This document shows, piece by piece, positions 1-7,086 of a DNA stretch of 11,830 bases (positions are counted from its first letter, which is position 1; every line of letters begins with the position of its first letter). The translations under genes and the position numbers were made by a program. Origin of the DNA: Pseudomonadota bacterium. Its GTDB lineage: Bacteria > Myxococcota > Bradymonadia > UBA4248. Below the pieces are notes generated by a model. It searched no databases, was not told the origin of the DNA, and was given only the letters and a program-made list of their open reading frames with translations. The DNA lies in contig JAGACY010000029.1 of the NCBI GenBank assembly GCA_017613855.1, positions 1 to 11,830 on the forward strand. Direction: 5' to 3'.

Positions 1-1543
1 ACCCCTTGTCACATAAGACATTATTGTCGAAGCACCAATACTCACATCCATTATGTGCGTCGCAATGCGCGCCATAGCCATGTGGTCCCTGAAGCTGACA
101 AACGTCAACGACAGTCCAATGATTATTTACACATCGATGAAACTCCATTCCACCGCAGCGTGTTTCACCATTTGTACAAGCTGTTTCTGAATCAAATACA
201 CACTGTGTACCTTCCTCATTCAGAATATAGCCTTTGTCGCATTCAAATATGCAGCCTTCTTCGGCAGTACATGCAAGCGACCTGCTATGATCATACTTGC
301 AATTTTTCAACTGTTCCCATTTGCTATTCTTACAGTGCAGATACTCTCTTCCACCGACGATATCATTACATCGATATTCTCCTTCCACGCAGGGATCAGA
401 TTTTAAACTGCATGCCGTCTGTTCCGGATTCTGAACATAGTCTTCAGAACACATGGTAAAGCAATCGTCGTCCGAACATCCGGCAAGCATTCCGCCGCCT
501 TCGAGTGTACATGCTTTTGCAACTTCCCATTTATGATTATCCATACATTTGGTAATCTCATAACCATGAGAAACATGTACACAATGTGACTCTCCTACGG
601 TTGAGCATTCGCCTCCATCCATAATACAACTCAGTCCATCCGCTGACGGAACATAACCATCGAAACAGTTTAATTGACAAACACCTTCGATGCAGTGTCC
701 ATCCCCGTGTTCGACAGTACAGGAGGTATTGCAATCACCGCAATGCTCATCATCGTGCAATAGATTGTAACACCAGTCTTTGCAGTATGACAATCCGTCT
801 GCGCAAACACACATGCCCGTTTCAACGTCACAAACCTGTCCTGCGGAACAGTCTGAATCGACCGAACACCCCAACGAGATTTTGAATTCACATAGAACAG
901 AGCCGTCATTCTGTTTTGACAAAACGTAACCGTCCATGCAGCTGTCAGCCACACATTTGCCATCCGTGCATGTGCCATCTTTCCATCCAGCAATATCGGT
1001 ACAGTTTGTACACATATCACCACAGCACTGCAGCGCCGGCAGACAGCTATTGTCATAAAGCGTATAGCCATCGCGGCATTGTGTCACTATGCAGGAATCA
1101 TCATCGCTGCATTTGGCATTTGCCCAATTTTCATGTCCTTTTGCCGCCAGGCAATCGGTCACGGAACATTTATCATCAGGATCTACGAGCGGGATATCTG
1201 GATCTATAGGCGGGATATCTGGATCTACGTTTATCTTTTTACACATCGACGCGAATTCTGCCGCCTGTGCCACTTCATAAGTGCCATACGGGCATTGTAC
1301 ACCACAGTAAAACTGTCCGTGCTCATCCTCCATACATAGCGGAGCATCCATTGGGCAATAGTGATTTCTTAAATCATTATCGTATTTATGGCATTCACCG
1401 AAATAACATACCCGTCCACTGCTATTCACCGCATAAGCAGCATTACAGCGTGTTGACGTCGATGGTTCAAACGGCTTGACATCATCACCGCATCCCATCA
1501 CCCCAAATGCAGCGACCAGGCACAGAACAAACCTTTTACTCAT
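1..1543 (-). CDS. Cysteine-rich surface lipoprotein, C-terminus cut by window edge
   Basis: The frame is open from an ATG at 1543 to the left edge, giving at least 514 residues. The N-terminus is a lipoprotein signal: MSKR, a hydrophobic stretch, then a VMGC lipobox with Cys18 as the acylation site, followed by GDD. I count about 62 cysteines (about 12%), mostly in short C-x(4-8)-C units with DGY, DGTC and SDxDC turns. This resembles the disulfide-rich surface proteins common in Myxococcota-type genomes. A linker at about residues 105-122 is rich in PDIP/VDPD repeats. A weak ribosome site (TAGGTAA) lies about 7 bases upstream of the ATG. No catalytic motif is visible. Lipid anchoring is well supported; a role as adhesin or structural surface protein is inference. 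No specific family is recognised. Confidence 0.85.
   Translation of the reverse strand, partial: MSKRFVLCLVAAFGVMGCGDDVKPFEPSTSTRCNAAYAVNSSGRVCYFGECHKYDNDLRNHYCPMDAPLCMEDEHGQFYCGVQCPYGTYEVAQAAEFASMCKKINVDPDIPPIDPDIPLVDPDDKCSVTDCLAAKGHENWANAKCSDDDSCIVTQCRDGYTLYDNSCLPALQCCGDMCTNCTDIAGWKDGTCTDGKCVADSCMDGYVLSKQNDGSVLCEFKISLGCSVDSDCSAGQVCDVETGMCVCADGLSYCKDWCYNLLHDDEHCGDCNTSCTVEHGDGHCIEGVCQLNCFDGYVPSADGLSCIMDGGECSTVGESHCVHVSHGYEITKCMDNHKWEVAKACTLEGGGMLAGCSDDDCFTMCSEDYVQNPEQTACSLKSDPCVEGEYRCNDIVGGREYLHCKNSKWEQLKNCKYDHSRSLACTAEEGCIFECDKGYILNEEGTQCVFDSETACTNGETRCGGMEFHRCVNNHWTVVDVCQLQGPHGYGAHCDAHNGCEYWCFDNNVLCDKG
1179..1228. repeat. 21-bp tandem repeat inside the lipoprotein gene
   Basis: About 2.4 copies of a 21-bp unit (full copy 1191-1211, second copy from 1212, partial copy at 1179-1190). 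Twenty-one bases is seven codons, so copy number can change without a frameshift. On the coding strand it encodes the PDIPPID / PDIPLVD linker between the N-terminal part and the main cysteine-rich region. It is probably a flexible spacer of variable length. Confidence 0.7.
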
Positions 1544-1625
1544 AGCATTACCTATCGATCCACAATGGATTAACAGTTTCTATCAAAAATCCCCATTCAA
1601 TTTCTCCGAATGGAGCAGCTATGAA

Positions 1626-1631
1626 ATTATA
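1626..1631 (-). promoter_or_regulatory. Possible -10 element for the cysteine-rich lipoprotein gene
   Basis: A perfect TATAAT lies on the minus strand about 83 bases before the lipoprotein ATG. No good -35 hexamer sits 16-18 bases upstream, so this rests on the -10 alone. The implied leader contains a possible small hairpin (CCATTC at 1593-1598 with GAATGG at 1608-1613). Confidence 0.35.
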
Positions 1632-1722
1632 AGTTACTTCGTCTGAAGTTGCATTAAGAGATTTGCTAAAAAAAGCTCTGTTGTACGAGAGTGGAGATGT
1701 TGACGAATGGCATTTTCATTCG

Positions 1723-1822
1723 AGCTTATAGCTTATAGCTTTTAGCTTGTAGACGATTATTCAGCCTTGAGAGTAAAGGTCTGAAACTCAGGAAATGCTT
1801 TTTATACTATAAGCTATAAGCT
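1723..1822. repeat. 100-bp element bounded by 16-bp perfect inverted repeats made of heptamers
   Basis: The left end is four tandem heptamers (AGCTTAT twice, then AGCTTTT and AGCTTGT, 1723-1750). Bases 1807-1822 are the exact reverse complement of 1723-1738, itself about two units of the same heptamer. The intervening 68 bases have no coding potential. It could fold as a long hairpin or cruciform. The layout resembles a MITE, but I see no target-site duplication and no sequence that identifies a transposase family. Confidence 0.7.
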
Positions 1823-1827
1823 TAATT

Positions 1828-1885
1828 CATATCTACGTTTGTTCAACACAGCCCCAAAACATATCTACACTGATTCAACACCGCC
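1828..1885. repeat. Imperfect direct repeat duplicating the 3' end of the TSCPD gene
   Basis: Bases 1828-1853 and 1860-1885 match at 21 of 26 positions with a period of 32 bases. Both share CATATCTAC, TTCAACAC and GCC blocks. The second copy spans the last codons and stop of the TSCPD gene; the first lies just downstream in non-coding sequence. It looks like an old local duplication of the gene's tail. Confidence 0.6.
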
Positions 1886-2128
1886 ATTGTTCATTGACTT
1901 GAGTGCTTTTGCTATCTGGTCTGGGCACGAAGAACCTTTGGATCCGCAGCGAATCCCTTCGAGCTTTTGAATGACATCTTCGACTTTCATGCCTTCGATG
2001 AGCGCCTTAATGCCCTGCAGATTACCTCTGCATCCACCGATGACGCTGAAAGACTTGATGATGCCGTCTTCGATTTCGAATGACATGTATTTGGAGCAGA
2101 CGCCCTGGGGCTCGTATTCGATATGCAT
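1865..2128 (-). CDS. Small four-cysteine TSCPD-domain protein (TIGR03905-like)
   Basis: An 87-residue protein starting MHIEYEPQG. The ATG at 2128 is chosen because AAGGAT sits about 8 bases upstream and because known TSCPD proteins begin near here. The frame extends 32 codons further upstream, but through a 10-base homopolymer and repeat sequence, so that extension is unlikely to be coding. Four cysteines (11, 33, 61, 68) lie in GVCSK, GGCRGN, GIRCGS and SSCPDQ contexts. This matches the small-protein family TIGR03905, related to the TSCPD domain at the C-terminus of class II (B12-dependent) ribonucleotide reductases. Metal or iron-sulfur binding by the four cysteines is plausible, but the function is unknown. 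The protein is probably cytoplasmic, and no ribonucleotide reductase gene is nearby. Confidence 0.87.
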   Translation of the reverse strand: MHIEYEPQGVCSKYMSFEIEDGIIKSFSVIGGCRGNLQGIKALIEGMKVEDVIQKLEGIRCGSKGSSCPDQIAKALKSMNNGGVESV

Positions 2129-2202
2129 GGTAAGATCCTTTTTAATGTATGTTTTTTTTTTACAAACGGATTTGCTCAGGCCTAACGGCCTTCGCGTTTT
2201 TA

Positions 2203-2223
2203 ATTCGGAATGCGGAATGCGCA
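2203..2223. repeat. Heptamer block B, three units (ATTCGGA / ATGCGGA / ATGCGCA)
   Basis: Three consecutive diverged 7-bp units followed by ATTA. The flank TTTTTAAT and the AATGCG core recur in reverse orientation in block E (2469-2489), so the two blocks form an imperfect inverted pair. Confidence 0.65.
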
Positions 2224-2263
2224 ATTAGGGCATTCTCAAATAATCGTCACGCCTCGGAGGGGG

Positions 2264-2317
2264 GCAGTTAGCAGTTAGCAGTTAGCAATTAGCAGTTAGC
2301 AGTTAGCAGTTAGCAAT
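2264..2317. repeat. Heptamer block C, seven units of GCAGTTA plus a partial unit
   Basis: Seven uninterrupted 7-bp units: GCAGTTA three times, GCAATTA once, GCAGTTA three times, then GCAATGG. The near identity of the units points to recent expansion. Block D (2393-2417) carries related units (AGCAGTG / AGCAATT) in the opposite orientation. Seven is not a multiple of three, so such arrays would disrupt coding sequence, consistent with their intergenic position. Confidence 0.9.
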
Positions 2318-2392
2318 GGGGGGATTCTCAGGATTATTCCTAAAGAATGATAGTTATTTTAGCTTCAGAGTCTTCCTCTGGTTTTGCATTCC

Positions 2393-2417
2393 AATTGCTC
2401 ACTGCTCACTGCTAATT
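2393..2417. repeat. Heptamer block D, three units (AATTGCT / CACTGCT / CACTGCT)
   Basis: Three 7-bp units followed by AATT. Read on the other strand they are AGCAGTG, AGCAGTG, AGCAATT, close to the units of block C. C and D could form the inner stem of a larger inverted structure. Confidence 0.7.
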
Positions 2418-2468
2418 AAGAACGCCACTTCCCCTTAACTTCAGACATTCCCTTTAGTTTTGGATTTC

Positions 2469-2489
2469 AATTACGCATTGTGCATTAAA
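2469..2489. repeat. Heptamer block E, three diverged units (AATTACG / CATTGTG / CATTAAA)
   Basis: Three 7-bp units. The reverse complement begins TTTTTAATGCACAATGCG and resembles block B with one fewer unit. It lies just outside block D, completing a nested B-C-D-E arrangement. Confidence 0.55.
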
Positions 2490-2525
2490 AAGTGCGGCGT
2501 AACGCAGTTAGCCGCGCAGGCACAA

Positions 2526-2551
2526 GCGTATCGGGCCTGCGGCCCGATAGC
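2526..2551. repeat. Bulged hairpin element 1, just downstream of guaD
   Basis: A perfect 9-bp inner stem TATCGGGCC (2529-2537) pairs with GGCCCGATA (2541-2549) across a TGC loop. A single unpaired G at 2528 separates it from a short outer arm (GC with GC). It lies about 14 bases past the guaD stop. It could act as a 3' stabilising hairpin or terminator, but there is no U tract, and it has the layout shared by five other hairpins in this window. Confidence 0.7.
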
Positions 2552-2564
2552 GGCGCCCCCAATA

Positions 2565-3821
2565 TTATTTGACCTTTCGGCCATCGCTGTAAACGGCCTT
2601 GATATCCTCTTTGCTGGCGCGATAAATCGCACGTTCGAAGCGTTCGCGAACGCTCAGGCGACCGGTATCGATGTGGCTGTGATCGTCAATGACGACGGCA
2701 TGCAGCGCATCGCCTTTGGCAAAGCCGTCGCCTGCGCCGAAATAATGTGCGCCCGAGGTGGTGCCAAGGTAATAGCCTTCGGCGACCGAGAGGAAATCCT
2801 TGGTCCAACCGGATTCGATGCGTTTGAATTTGGACGAACGAATTGCCTCGGCGATGACGCCCATCATCGGAAGTACCGCGCCACCGGCGATATCCGATCC
2901 GAGCGTGACCCACAGGCCTTCTTCGAGCATGACGCGAATCGGGGCCACGCCGCTGATGAGATTGACATTCGAATCGGGGCAGTGCGCCACGACAACGTTG
3001 TGATCCTTAATGGCCTTGCGCTCGCGTTCATCGGCATGAACACAGTGCGCCATGACCGTATGCGAATTGAAAAGCCCATATTTGTCGTAGGTTTCCCAAT
3101 ATTGCGGGCAGTCGGGATGCAGCTCGCGCACCCAGGCAATTTCAGAGGTATTCTCGGAAAGATGCGACTGGACGTACAGACCGCGTTCTTTGGCCAGTTT
3201 ACCGAGCGCTTCCATCAGTTCGTTGGTGCAGGACGGCGTAAAACGCGGCGTCAGAATCGGCTTGATGCGCGCATTGGGATCGCAGCCATCGAGCCAGGCG
3301 ATCGTATCGCGAATCGAATCTGCTGTATTTTCCTGAAGTTCCGGCGCGCCATTGCGATCCATATTGACCTTGCCGACATACCCGCAGATGCCGGCTTTCT
3401 CGAATTCTTCCATCAGAATGCGTGTCGACTCGAGATGCAGCGACGAAAATGCGCACACGCGCGTCGTCCCGTTATCGACGAGTTCACGCGCCAGACGGCG
3501 GTAAACCTCGCGGGCATAGCCCGTATCGGCAAAGCGCGCCTCGGTCTTGAACGTATAGGTATTGAGCCATTCGAGCAGCGGCAAATCCATCCCCATACCG
3601 AGCATCGGGTATTGCGGTGCATGCAGATGCATGTCGCAGAATGACTGCATGATCAGGCAATCGCCATAATCGATCTGTTCAAAAGCGCGCCAGGAATCTG
3701 GCAAATCTTTGGACAGACCTTCGATTTTCCCATCTTCCAAAAGCATGTAACCATTTTCGACTATTTCAAGGGCGCCCAGTTTTGGCGCATGCACAATATG
3801 GCCGTGTAATACCTGCTTCAA
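2565..3821 (-). CDS. guaD: Guanine deaminase
   Basis: A 418-residue member of the amidohydrolase superfamily that hydrolyses guanine to xanthine and ammonia in purine salvage and degradation; cytoplasmic. The metal and active-site signature is complete: HLHAPQ (His65, His67), TPRFTPS, QSHLSE (His220, Glu223), AHCVH (His259), HCPDSN and LGSDIAGG (Asp310). The downstream LLEWLNTYTF stretch is also typical of guanine deaminase. Length fits the family (about 430-450). The chosen start is a TTG because GGAGG lies five bases before it; a GTG four codons upstream (3833) has only a weak, very close AGGTGA. It is a single gene with its own probable promoter at 3900-3905. No xanthine or purine transport gene is adjacent. 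Codons look more GC-rich than in the flanking surface genes, consistent with a core gene. Confidence 0.95.
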   Translation of the reverse strand: MKQVLHGHIVHAPKLGALEIVENGYMLLEDGKIEGLSKDLPDSWRAFEQIDYGDCLIMQSFCDMHLHAPQYPMLGMGMDLPLLEWLNTYTFKTEARFADTGYAREVYRRLARELVDNGTTRVCAFSSLHLESTRILMEEFEKAGICGYVGKVNMDRNGAPELQENTADSIRDTIAWLDGCDPNARIKPILTPRFTPSCTNELMEALGKLAKERGLYVQSHLSENTSEIAWVRELHPDCPQYWETYDKYGLFNSHTVMAHCVHADERERKAIKDHNVVVAHCPDSNVNLISGVAPIRVMLEEGLWVTLGSDIAGGAVLPMMGVIAEAIRSSKFKRIESGWTKDFLSVAEGYYLGTTSGAHYFGAGDGFAKGDALHAVVIDDHSHIDTGRLSVRERFERAIYRASKEDIKAVYSDGRKVK

Positions 3822-3831
3822 AGGATCCTCC
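3819..3831 (-). promoter_or_regulatory. Ribosome binding site and TTG start of guaD
   Basis: GGAGG (3831-3827), a five-base spacer, then TTG (3821-3819). This decides the start in favour of TTG over the GTG at 3833, which overlaps the edge of the ribosome site. Confidence 0.65.
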
Positions 3832-3845
3832 ACTCACCTGATAGA

Positions 3846-3862
3846 ATCCGCCCCTTGCGGAT
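3846..3862 (-). promoter_or_regulatory. Hairpin in the guaD leader
   Basis: ATCCGC (3846-3851) and GCGGAT (3857-3862) form a 6-bp GC-rich stem with a 5-base loop. It would sit about 15 bases before the guaD ribosome site in the mRNA. It could affect translation, but the roughly 80-base leader shows none of the conserved bases of a purine riboswitch. Confidence 0.45.
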
Positions 3863-3899
3863 AGCAGCAATATACTCAATGACAGCCTGAATGACAATC

Positions 3900-3905
3900 A
3901 TTATA
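3900..3905 (-). promoter_or_regulatory. Probable -10 element of guaD
   Basis: A perfect TATAAT on the minus strand, about 80 bases upstream of the guaD start. The region 16-18 bases further upstream has no good TTGACA match, so the promoter may be weak or activator-dependent. Confidence 0.45.
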
Positions 3906-3971
3906 CACTTTAAGTACGCGGACTTACACGCTTAGACGGTCCCATTGGGCTGCTGTTTCGCAATATATTGA

Positions 3972-4007
3972 GGCCGTATTTTGCGCATTTCATGCGCAAA
4001 ATAGGCC
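3972..4007. repeat. Bulged hairpin element 2
   Basis: Outer arms GGCC (3972-3975 and 4004-4007), an unpaired G at 3976, and a perfect 11-bp inner stem TATTTTGCGCA (3977-3987) with TGCGCAAAATA (3993-4003). The plan is the same as the other elements: arm, one-base bulge on one side, inner stem beginning and ending in TA. It sits downstream of the phosphoesterase gene and upstream of guaD. Confidence 0.8.
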
Positions 4008-4015
4008 GAAAGCGA

Positions 4016-4041
4016 GTCGTATGCGCCGACGGCGCATAGAC
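4016..4041. repeat. Bulged hairpin element 3
   Basis: Outer arms GTC (4016-4018) and GAC (4039-4041), an unpaired G at 4019, inner stem TATGCGCC (4020-4027) with GGCGCATA (4031-4038), loop GAC. It lies about 19 bases past the stop of the phosphoesterase lipoprotein gene and, with element 2, may end or protect that transcript. No U tract follows on the minus strand. Confidence 0.75.
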
Positions 4042-4059
4042 GAAGCACAAGCTATATTC

Positions 4060-7000
4060 CTACATTTCATTAAAACCGCGTCCAAAGATTTCGTAATAGC
4101 CATTGCCATCCATATCTTCATGCCACAATACAGCCGACCTGCCGTCATTGGTACAGGCAATCGCCGGTTGATTCTGTACCCCATCTTTAATGACATTGAC
4201 ATTGTGATTGGCTTCGAGCTTTCCGTTGCGATAGGCCCTGCGCCTGATATCGCCCGAATTCAGCGCTCTGGCAGTCCACACATAGACCACTTCATTCTTG
4301 TCGTTAACGCAAAGCGCTGGCTCGACACCATCTTCACCAGCATCCGAAACCCAGCCATCTTCGGAGAGCACACTGCCGTCAGCCTTAAAGCCACGGGATT
4401 TGACGCGGTACAGGCCATTCTTATCTTCGTCGTCCTCGTAGGCAATATAAAAAACGCCCGAGCCATTCATGGCAATCGCAGGGTTAAGCTGCTGACCGTT
4501 ATCCAGCGTATTCACTGTGAATAATTTGATTCGGTCAGATCCATCGGCGTTGAATCCTTTGGCACAAACATCGAAATAGCCATTCATGTCGGTATCATCT
4601 TGCCATGTGACCACGAAACTGCCGTTATCAGCAATGCCGACACTCGGTTTTTGCCGGGTTCCGGCTTGCGTATCGACATTTCGGTCGGCAAAAGTCGGTT
4701 TACCATTGGCATCGAAGCCCCGAACATAGATTTGCGTATTATCGGCGTTGACAGAGTTATCTTCCCATGCAATGACAAAACGGCCATCCGGCGCCATAGC
4801 GATGGAGGGATTGAGCTGCTGCTTGTCGTCGTTGGAATGGACGACCGTCGTTTTGATGCGCTCCTTTCCGTTCTCGTCAAAACCGCGCATCATCACATCA
4901 TAATAGCCATTGCCATCCGAATCGTCTGCCCACACAACGACGAAATTGCCATTTTTGTCCATGGCAACGGCAGGCGTCATCTGATCGCCGGCAGTATCGG
5001 TATGGACGGTAAACTGAGCGACTTTTTGACAACCGCCGCGATAAAAGATGCGGGCTGCTATATCATGATTGGGCTTATCCTTTTTCGCACCGGCAGTCGC
5101 AGTGCCGTCTTTATCGCTTGAATCATCTTCCCAGACCGCAACCATTGTCCCCGTCGTGCGATGGACAGCAACTGCAGGATTGAGCTGTTCACCAAAGCCC
5201 TCGCCATTGATATTCCTTGTGGCAAATCCTATATAATTATTGTCGCTGAATTTATAGTTCACCGGCGTTGTAAAATCAGCTGAAAAAGAGAACTGATGGT
5301 CACTGTGACTGACATCCGAATTATATTCTTCGCAGTAAAAAGCGGGTGTTCCACCAGCAAACTCGCTATTATTCAAAACAGTAAAGGTCTTTGCCTTAAT
5401 CTTATTGGTCTTGGGATCGAAGATGAGCTGGCGCATCCATCCATTGCCTGCATTTCTGCCTTCCTTACAACTACTATCTTTACACTGTGAGGGGGTTGAT
5501 TCTTTGCAAGGATGTTCATACTGATAATCGACGATCATCTCCGTGACCGTATTCCCATTATATGCCTTTTTCTGTCGCCACTCATCCTCGCCGACATGCC
5601 CGCATACGGCCATAAAGATATTATTATGGCGTGCAACCAGGCCATGATAGATATCGAAGCCACCGGCTCCATGATCTGCTTGTTCTTTGGACCAATCCGC
5701 GACATAACCATTCTGACCAAATGCACTGGCTGATGTATACTTGCCCGGATCTTCTCCCAGATAGCCATGCGTTTCAATGATAACATGATGATCCGGGTAT
5801 TTCTGAATTAACTCATTAGCCCAGCATAATACATCCTGTCGAACAATGTATTCGAGTGCAATCACGAGGAACTTAATATTACCTACCGAGAAAGTAATAT
5901 ACGAATTGGCATCGTATGGCGACGCATGATACCAGCTTTTGCCTTTAAAGCGATCCGGGCCGAAATACTTGCCAAAGCGTGTGATATCACGATCATATTC
6001 TCTGGCAGATTCTCCACAATGTCCCCAATTGTAATCGTGATTTCCGGTCGATATGGCGTAGGGAATTGAAGTGTTGTCGATATAATTTTTGTGGGCATAA
6101 TCGGCGAGTTCCCAGTTGGACACGCAATTAGTTTCGGTAACATCGCCAAGATGAATCATGGCACGGATATTTTCTTTTTTCTCATTTTCCTTAATCCATT
6201 TCATCTGGCGTGTATATATATTCTTTTCACCCGGTTCATTGTCCTGGTTTACCGAATAGTACTGGGTATCTGGCAAAAGAATGATAGAAAAAGGATCGCA
6301 GTCATTTCCACAGAAATATTCACACACTTTTTTATCGTTATTGCATATTTGCCCCGTTCCACAAGCCTCTGGTGCAGACCAAGCCAGACATCCGGATTGA
6401 TTATAGCTGCATGTATAAACAGAATTATTTTCGCATTTTTTCTCGCCTTCGGTGCAGGCATTGGTACATCCATCGACACATGTCCATGTATTGGCATCAC
6501 AGGACTGATTCTCCTTGCAGGCATCCGTGAGCGACCAAACGCCGCAGCCCCGATCATCATTGGAACAGGTTTCGACGCCTTCGGCGGTACAGCGTTTGAG
6601 GTTATTATCCTCACAAGGGATGCACGAAACGCATGTCAGCAGGGTTTCATCACAGACAGTCTGTTCATCGCATGGTTCAACGTGATGAACGGCGCAGCCA
6701 TCCGAATCTGTTTCGCAATAGTCAATGCCATCGGGAGTGCATTGAACCAGCGCATCGGGATTGCAGGTCTCTGTACAACCAGCAACACACTGAGAAGATT
6801 GGGAATCGCAGTGAGTCCCCGATGGGCACTCTCCAACAGTTTTCCAGACTGCACAGCCGTCAGAATTAATTTGACATTGAATCATGCCGGTTTCGTCGCA
6901 CTGGTTCTCTACAGGATCCGGACACACTCTTGTGCAATCCTCGGGCGTTTCGCAAGACCCGGTTTCTTCGCAGGATGTTACGGGTTCGACAGGAACGCCC

Positions 7001-7086
7001 GCATCCCGGCTGGCATCGTCCGAGCAGCCTGCAAAACTGCAGGCCATCATTGCAATCGCCCAAAAGACAGAACTCTGTTTATTCAT
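4060..7086 (-). CDS. Lipoprotein with cysteine-rich repeats, calcineurin-like phosphoesterase domain and seven C-terminal propeller-like repeats
   Basis: A 1008-residue exported lipoprotein: MNKQSS, a hydrophobic segment, SFAGC lipobox (Cys21), then SDD. Residues about 40-255 are four cysteine-rich repeats of about 50 residues (C-x(3)-C, DGC, CV pattern). Residues about 265-585 are a metallophosphoesterase domain with the expected metal ligands: PDTQ (Asp273), HLGDV (Asp315), GNHD (Asn349, His350), ETHGY (His440) and CGHVGE (His497). The C-terminus (about 620-1008) holds seven repeats of about 50 residues, each with NPAVAMxxxG, FVVxWxDD and YxVxxRGFxxDG motifs, which would fit a seven-bladed beta-propeller. 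The substrate is unknown. The start at 7086 is chosen over an ATG at 7092 because GGAG lies seven bases upstream of it and only one base upstream of the other. It follows the MORN gene directly, so the two are very likely cotranscribed and both products act in the envelope. Confidence 0.9.
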   Translation of the reverse strand: MNKQSSVFWAIAMMACSFAGCSDDASRDAGVPVEPVTSCEETGSCETPEDCTRVCPDPVENQCDETGMIQCQINSDGCAVWKTVGECPSGTHCDSQSSQCVAGCTETCNPDALVQCTPDGIDYCETDSDGCAVHHVEPCDEQTVCDETLLTCVSCIPCEDNNLKRCTAEGVETCSNDDRGCGVWSLTDACKENQSCDANTWTCVDGCTNACTEGEKKCENNSVYTCSYNQSGCLAWSAPEACGTGQICNNDKKVCEYFCGNDCDPFSIILLPDTQYYSVNQDNEPGEKNIYTRQMKWIKENEKKENIRAMIHLGDVTETNCVSNWELADYAHKNYIDNTSIPYAISTGNHDYNWGHCGESAREYDRDITRFGKYFGPDRFKGKSWYHASPYDANSYITFSVGNIKFLVIALEYIVRQDVLCWANELIQKYPDHHVIIETHGYLGEDPGKYTSASAFGQNGYVADWSKEQADHGAGGFDIYHGLVARHNNIFMAVCGHVGEDEWRQKKAYNGNTVTEMIVDYQYEHPCKESTPSQCKDSSCKEGRNAGNGWMRQLIFDPKTNKIKAKTFTVLNNSEFAGGTPAFYCEEYNSDVSHSDHQFSFSADFTTPVNYKFSDNNYIGFATRNINGEGFGEQLNPAVAVHRTTGTMVAVWEDDSSDKDGTATAGAKKDKPNHDIAARIFYRGGCQKVAQFTVHTDTAGDQMTPAVAMDKNGNFVVVWADDSDGNGYYDVMMRGFDENGKERIKTTVVHSNDDKQQLNPSIAMAPDGRFVIAWEDNSVNADNTQIYVRGFDANGKPTFADRNVDTQAGTRQKPSVGIADNGSFVVTWQDDTDMNGYFDVCAKGFNADGSDRIKLFTVNTLDNGQQLNPAIAMNGSGVFYIAYEDDEDKNGLYRVKSRGFKADGSVLSEDGWVSDAGEDGVEPALCVNDKNEVVYVWTARALNSGDIRRRAYRNGKLEANHNVNVIKDGVQNQPAIACTNDGRSAVLWHEDMDGNGYYEIFGRGFNEM

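Larger units (their letters stand above)
1544..1864. other. Non-coding region between lipoprotein gene and TSCPD gene
   Basis: These 321 AT-rich bases hold no credible gene on either strand. They contain the upstream region of the lipoprotein gene, a heptamer-bounded inverted-repeat element (1723-1822) and an imperfect copy of the TSCPD gene's 3' end (1828-1853). I see no convincing hairpin-plus-U-tract terminator for the TSCPD gene. Confidence 0.7.
2129..2564. other. Non-coding region rich in heptamer repeats
   Basis: These 436 bases between the TSCPD gene start and the guanine deaminase stop hold no credible gene. They contain a run of ten T (2152-2161) upstream of the TSCPD ribosome site, a small GGCC-TAAC-GGCC hairpin (2178-2191), four blocks of 7-bp tandem repeats (listed separately) and a bulged hairpin at 2526-2551 just past guaD. 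Any leader of the TSCPD gene would start here; I see no convincing promoter. Confidence 0.7.

Noticed and set aside
670..1071. 133-codon minus-strand open frame
   Set aside because: It is out of frame with the long cysteine-rich lipoprotein frame, which is open from 1543 to the edge and has a signal peptide and regular cysteines.
55..1479. Several plus-strand frames of 60-134 codons opposite the cysteine-rich lipoprotein
   Set aside because: They are antisense shadows; His/Tyr/Cys-rich translations result from reading the complement of Cys/Asp/Gly codons.
1723..1822. Insertion sequence
   Set aside because: No transposase or remnant is encoded, the ends are simple heptamers, and no target duplication is visible; at most it is MITE-like.
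2264..2317. CRISPR array
   Set aside because: Units are contiguous 7-mers without spacers, far shorter than CRISPR repeats, and no cas genes are present.
2526..2551. Intrinsic terminator of guaD
   Set aside because: The stem is strong but no U tract follows on the minus strand, and the same structure occurs upstream of genes, so I list it as a repeat.
2460..3644. 394-codon plus-strand open frame opposite guaD
   Set aside because: It is an antisense shadow. The minus frame has full guanine deaminase motifs, and the plus translation shows no recognisable domain and starts inside a heptamer repeat.
3822..3905. Purine riboswitch in the guaD leader
   Set aside because: The leader lacks the conserved three-way junction and loop-loop bases of purine aptamers.
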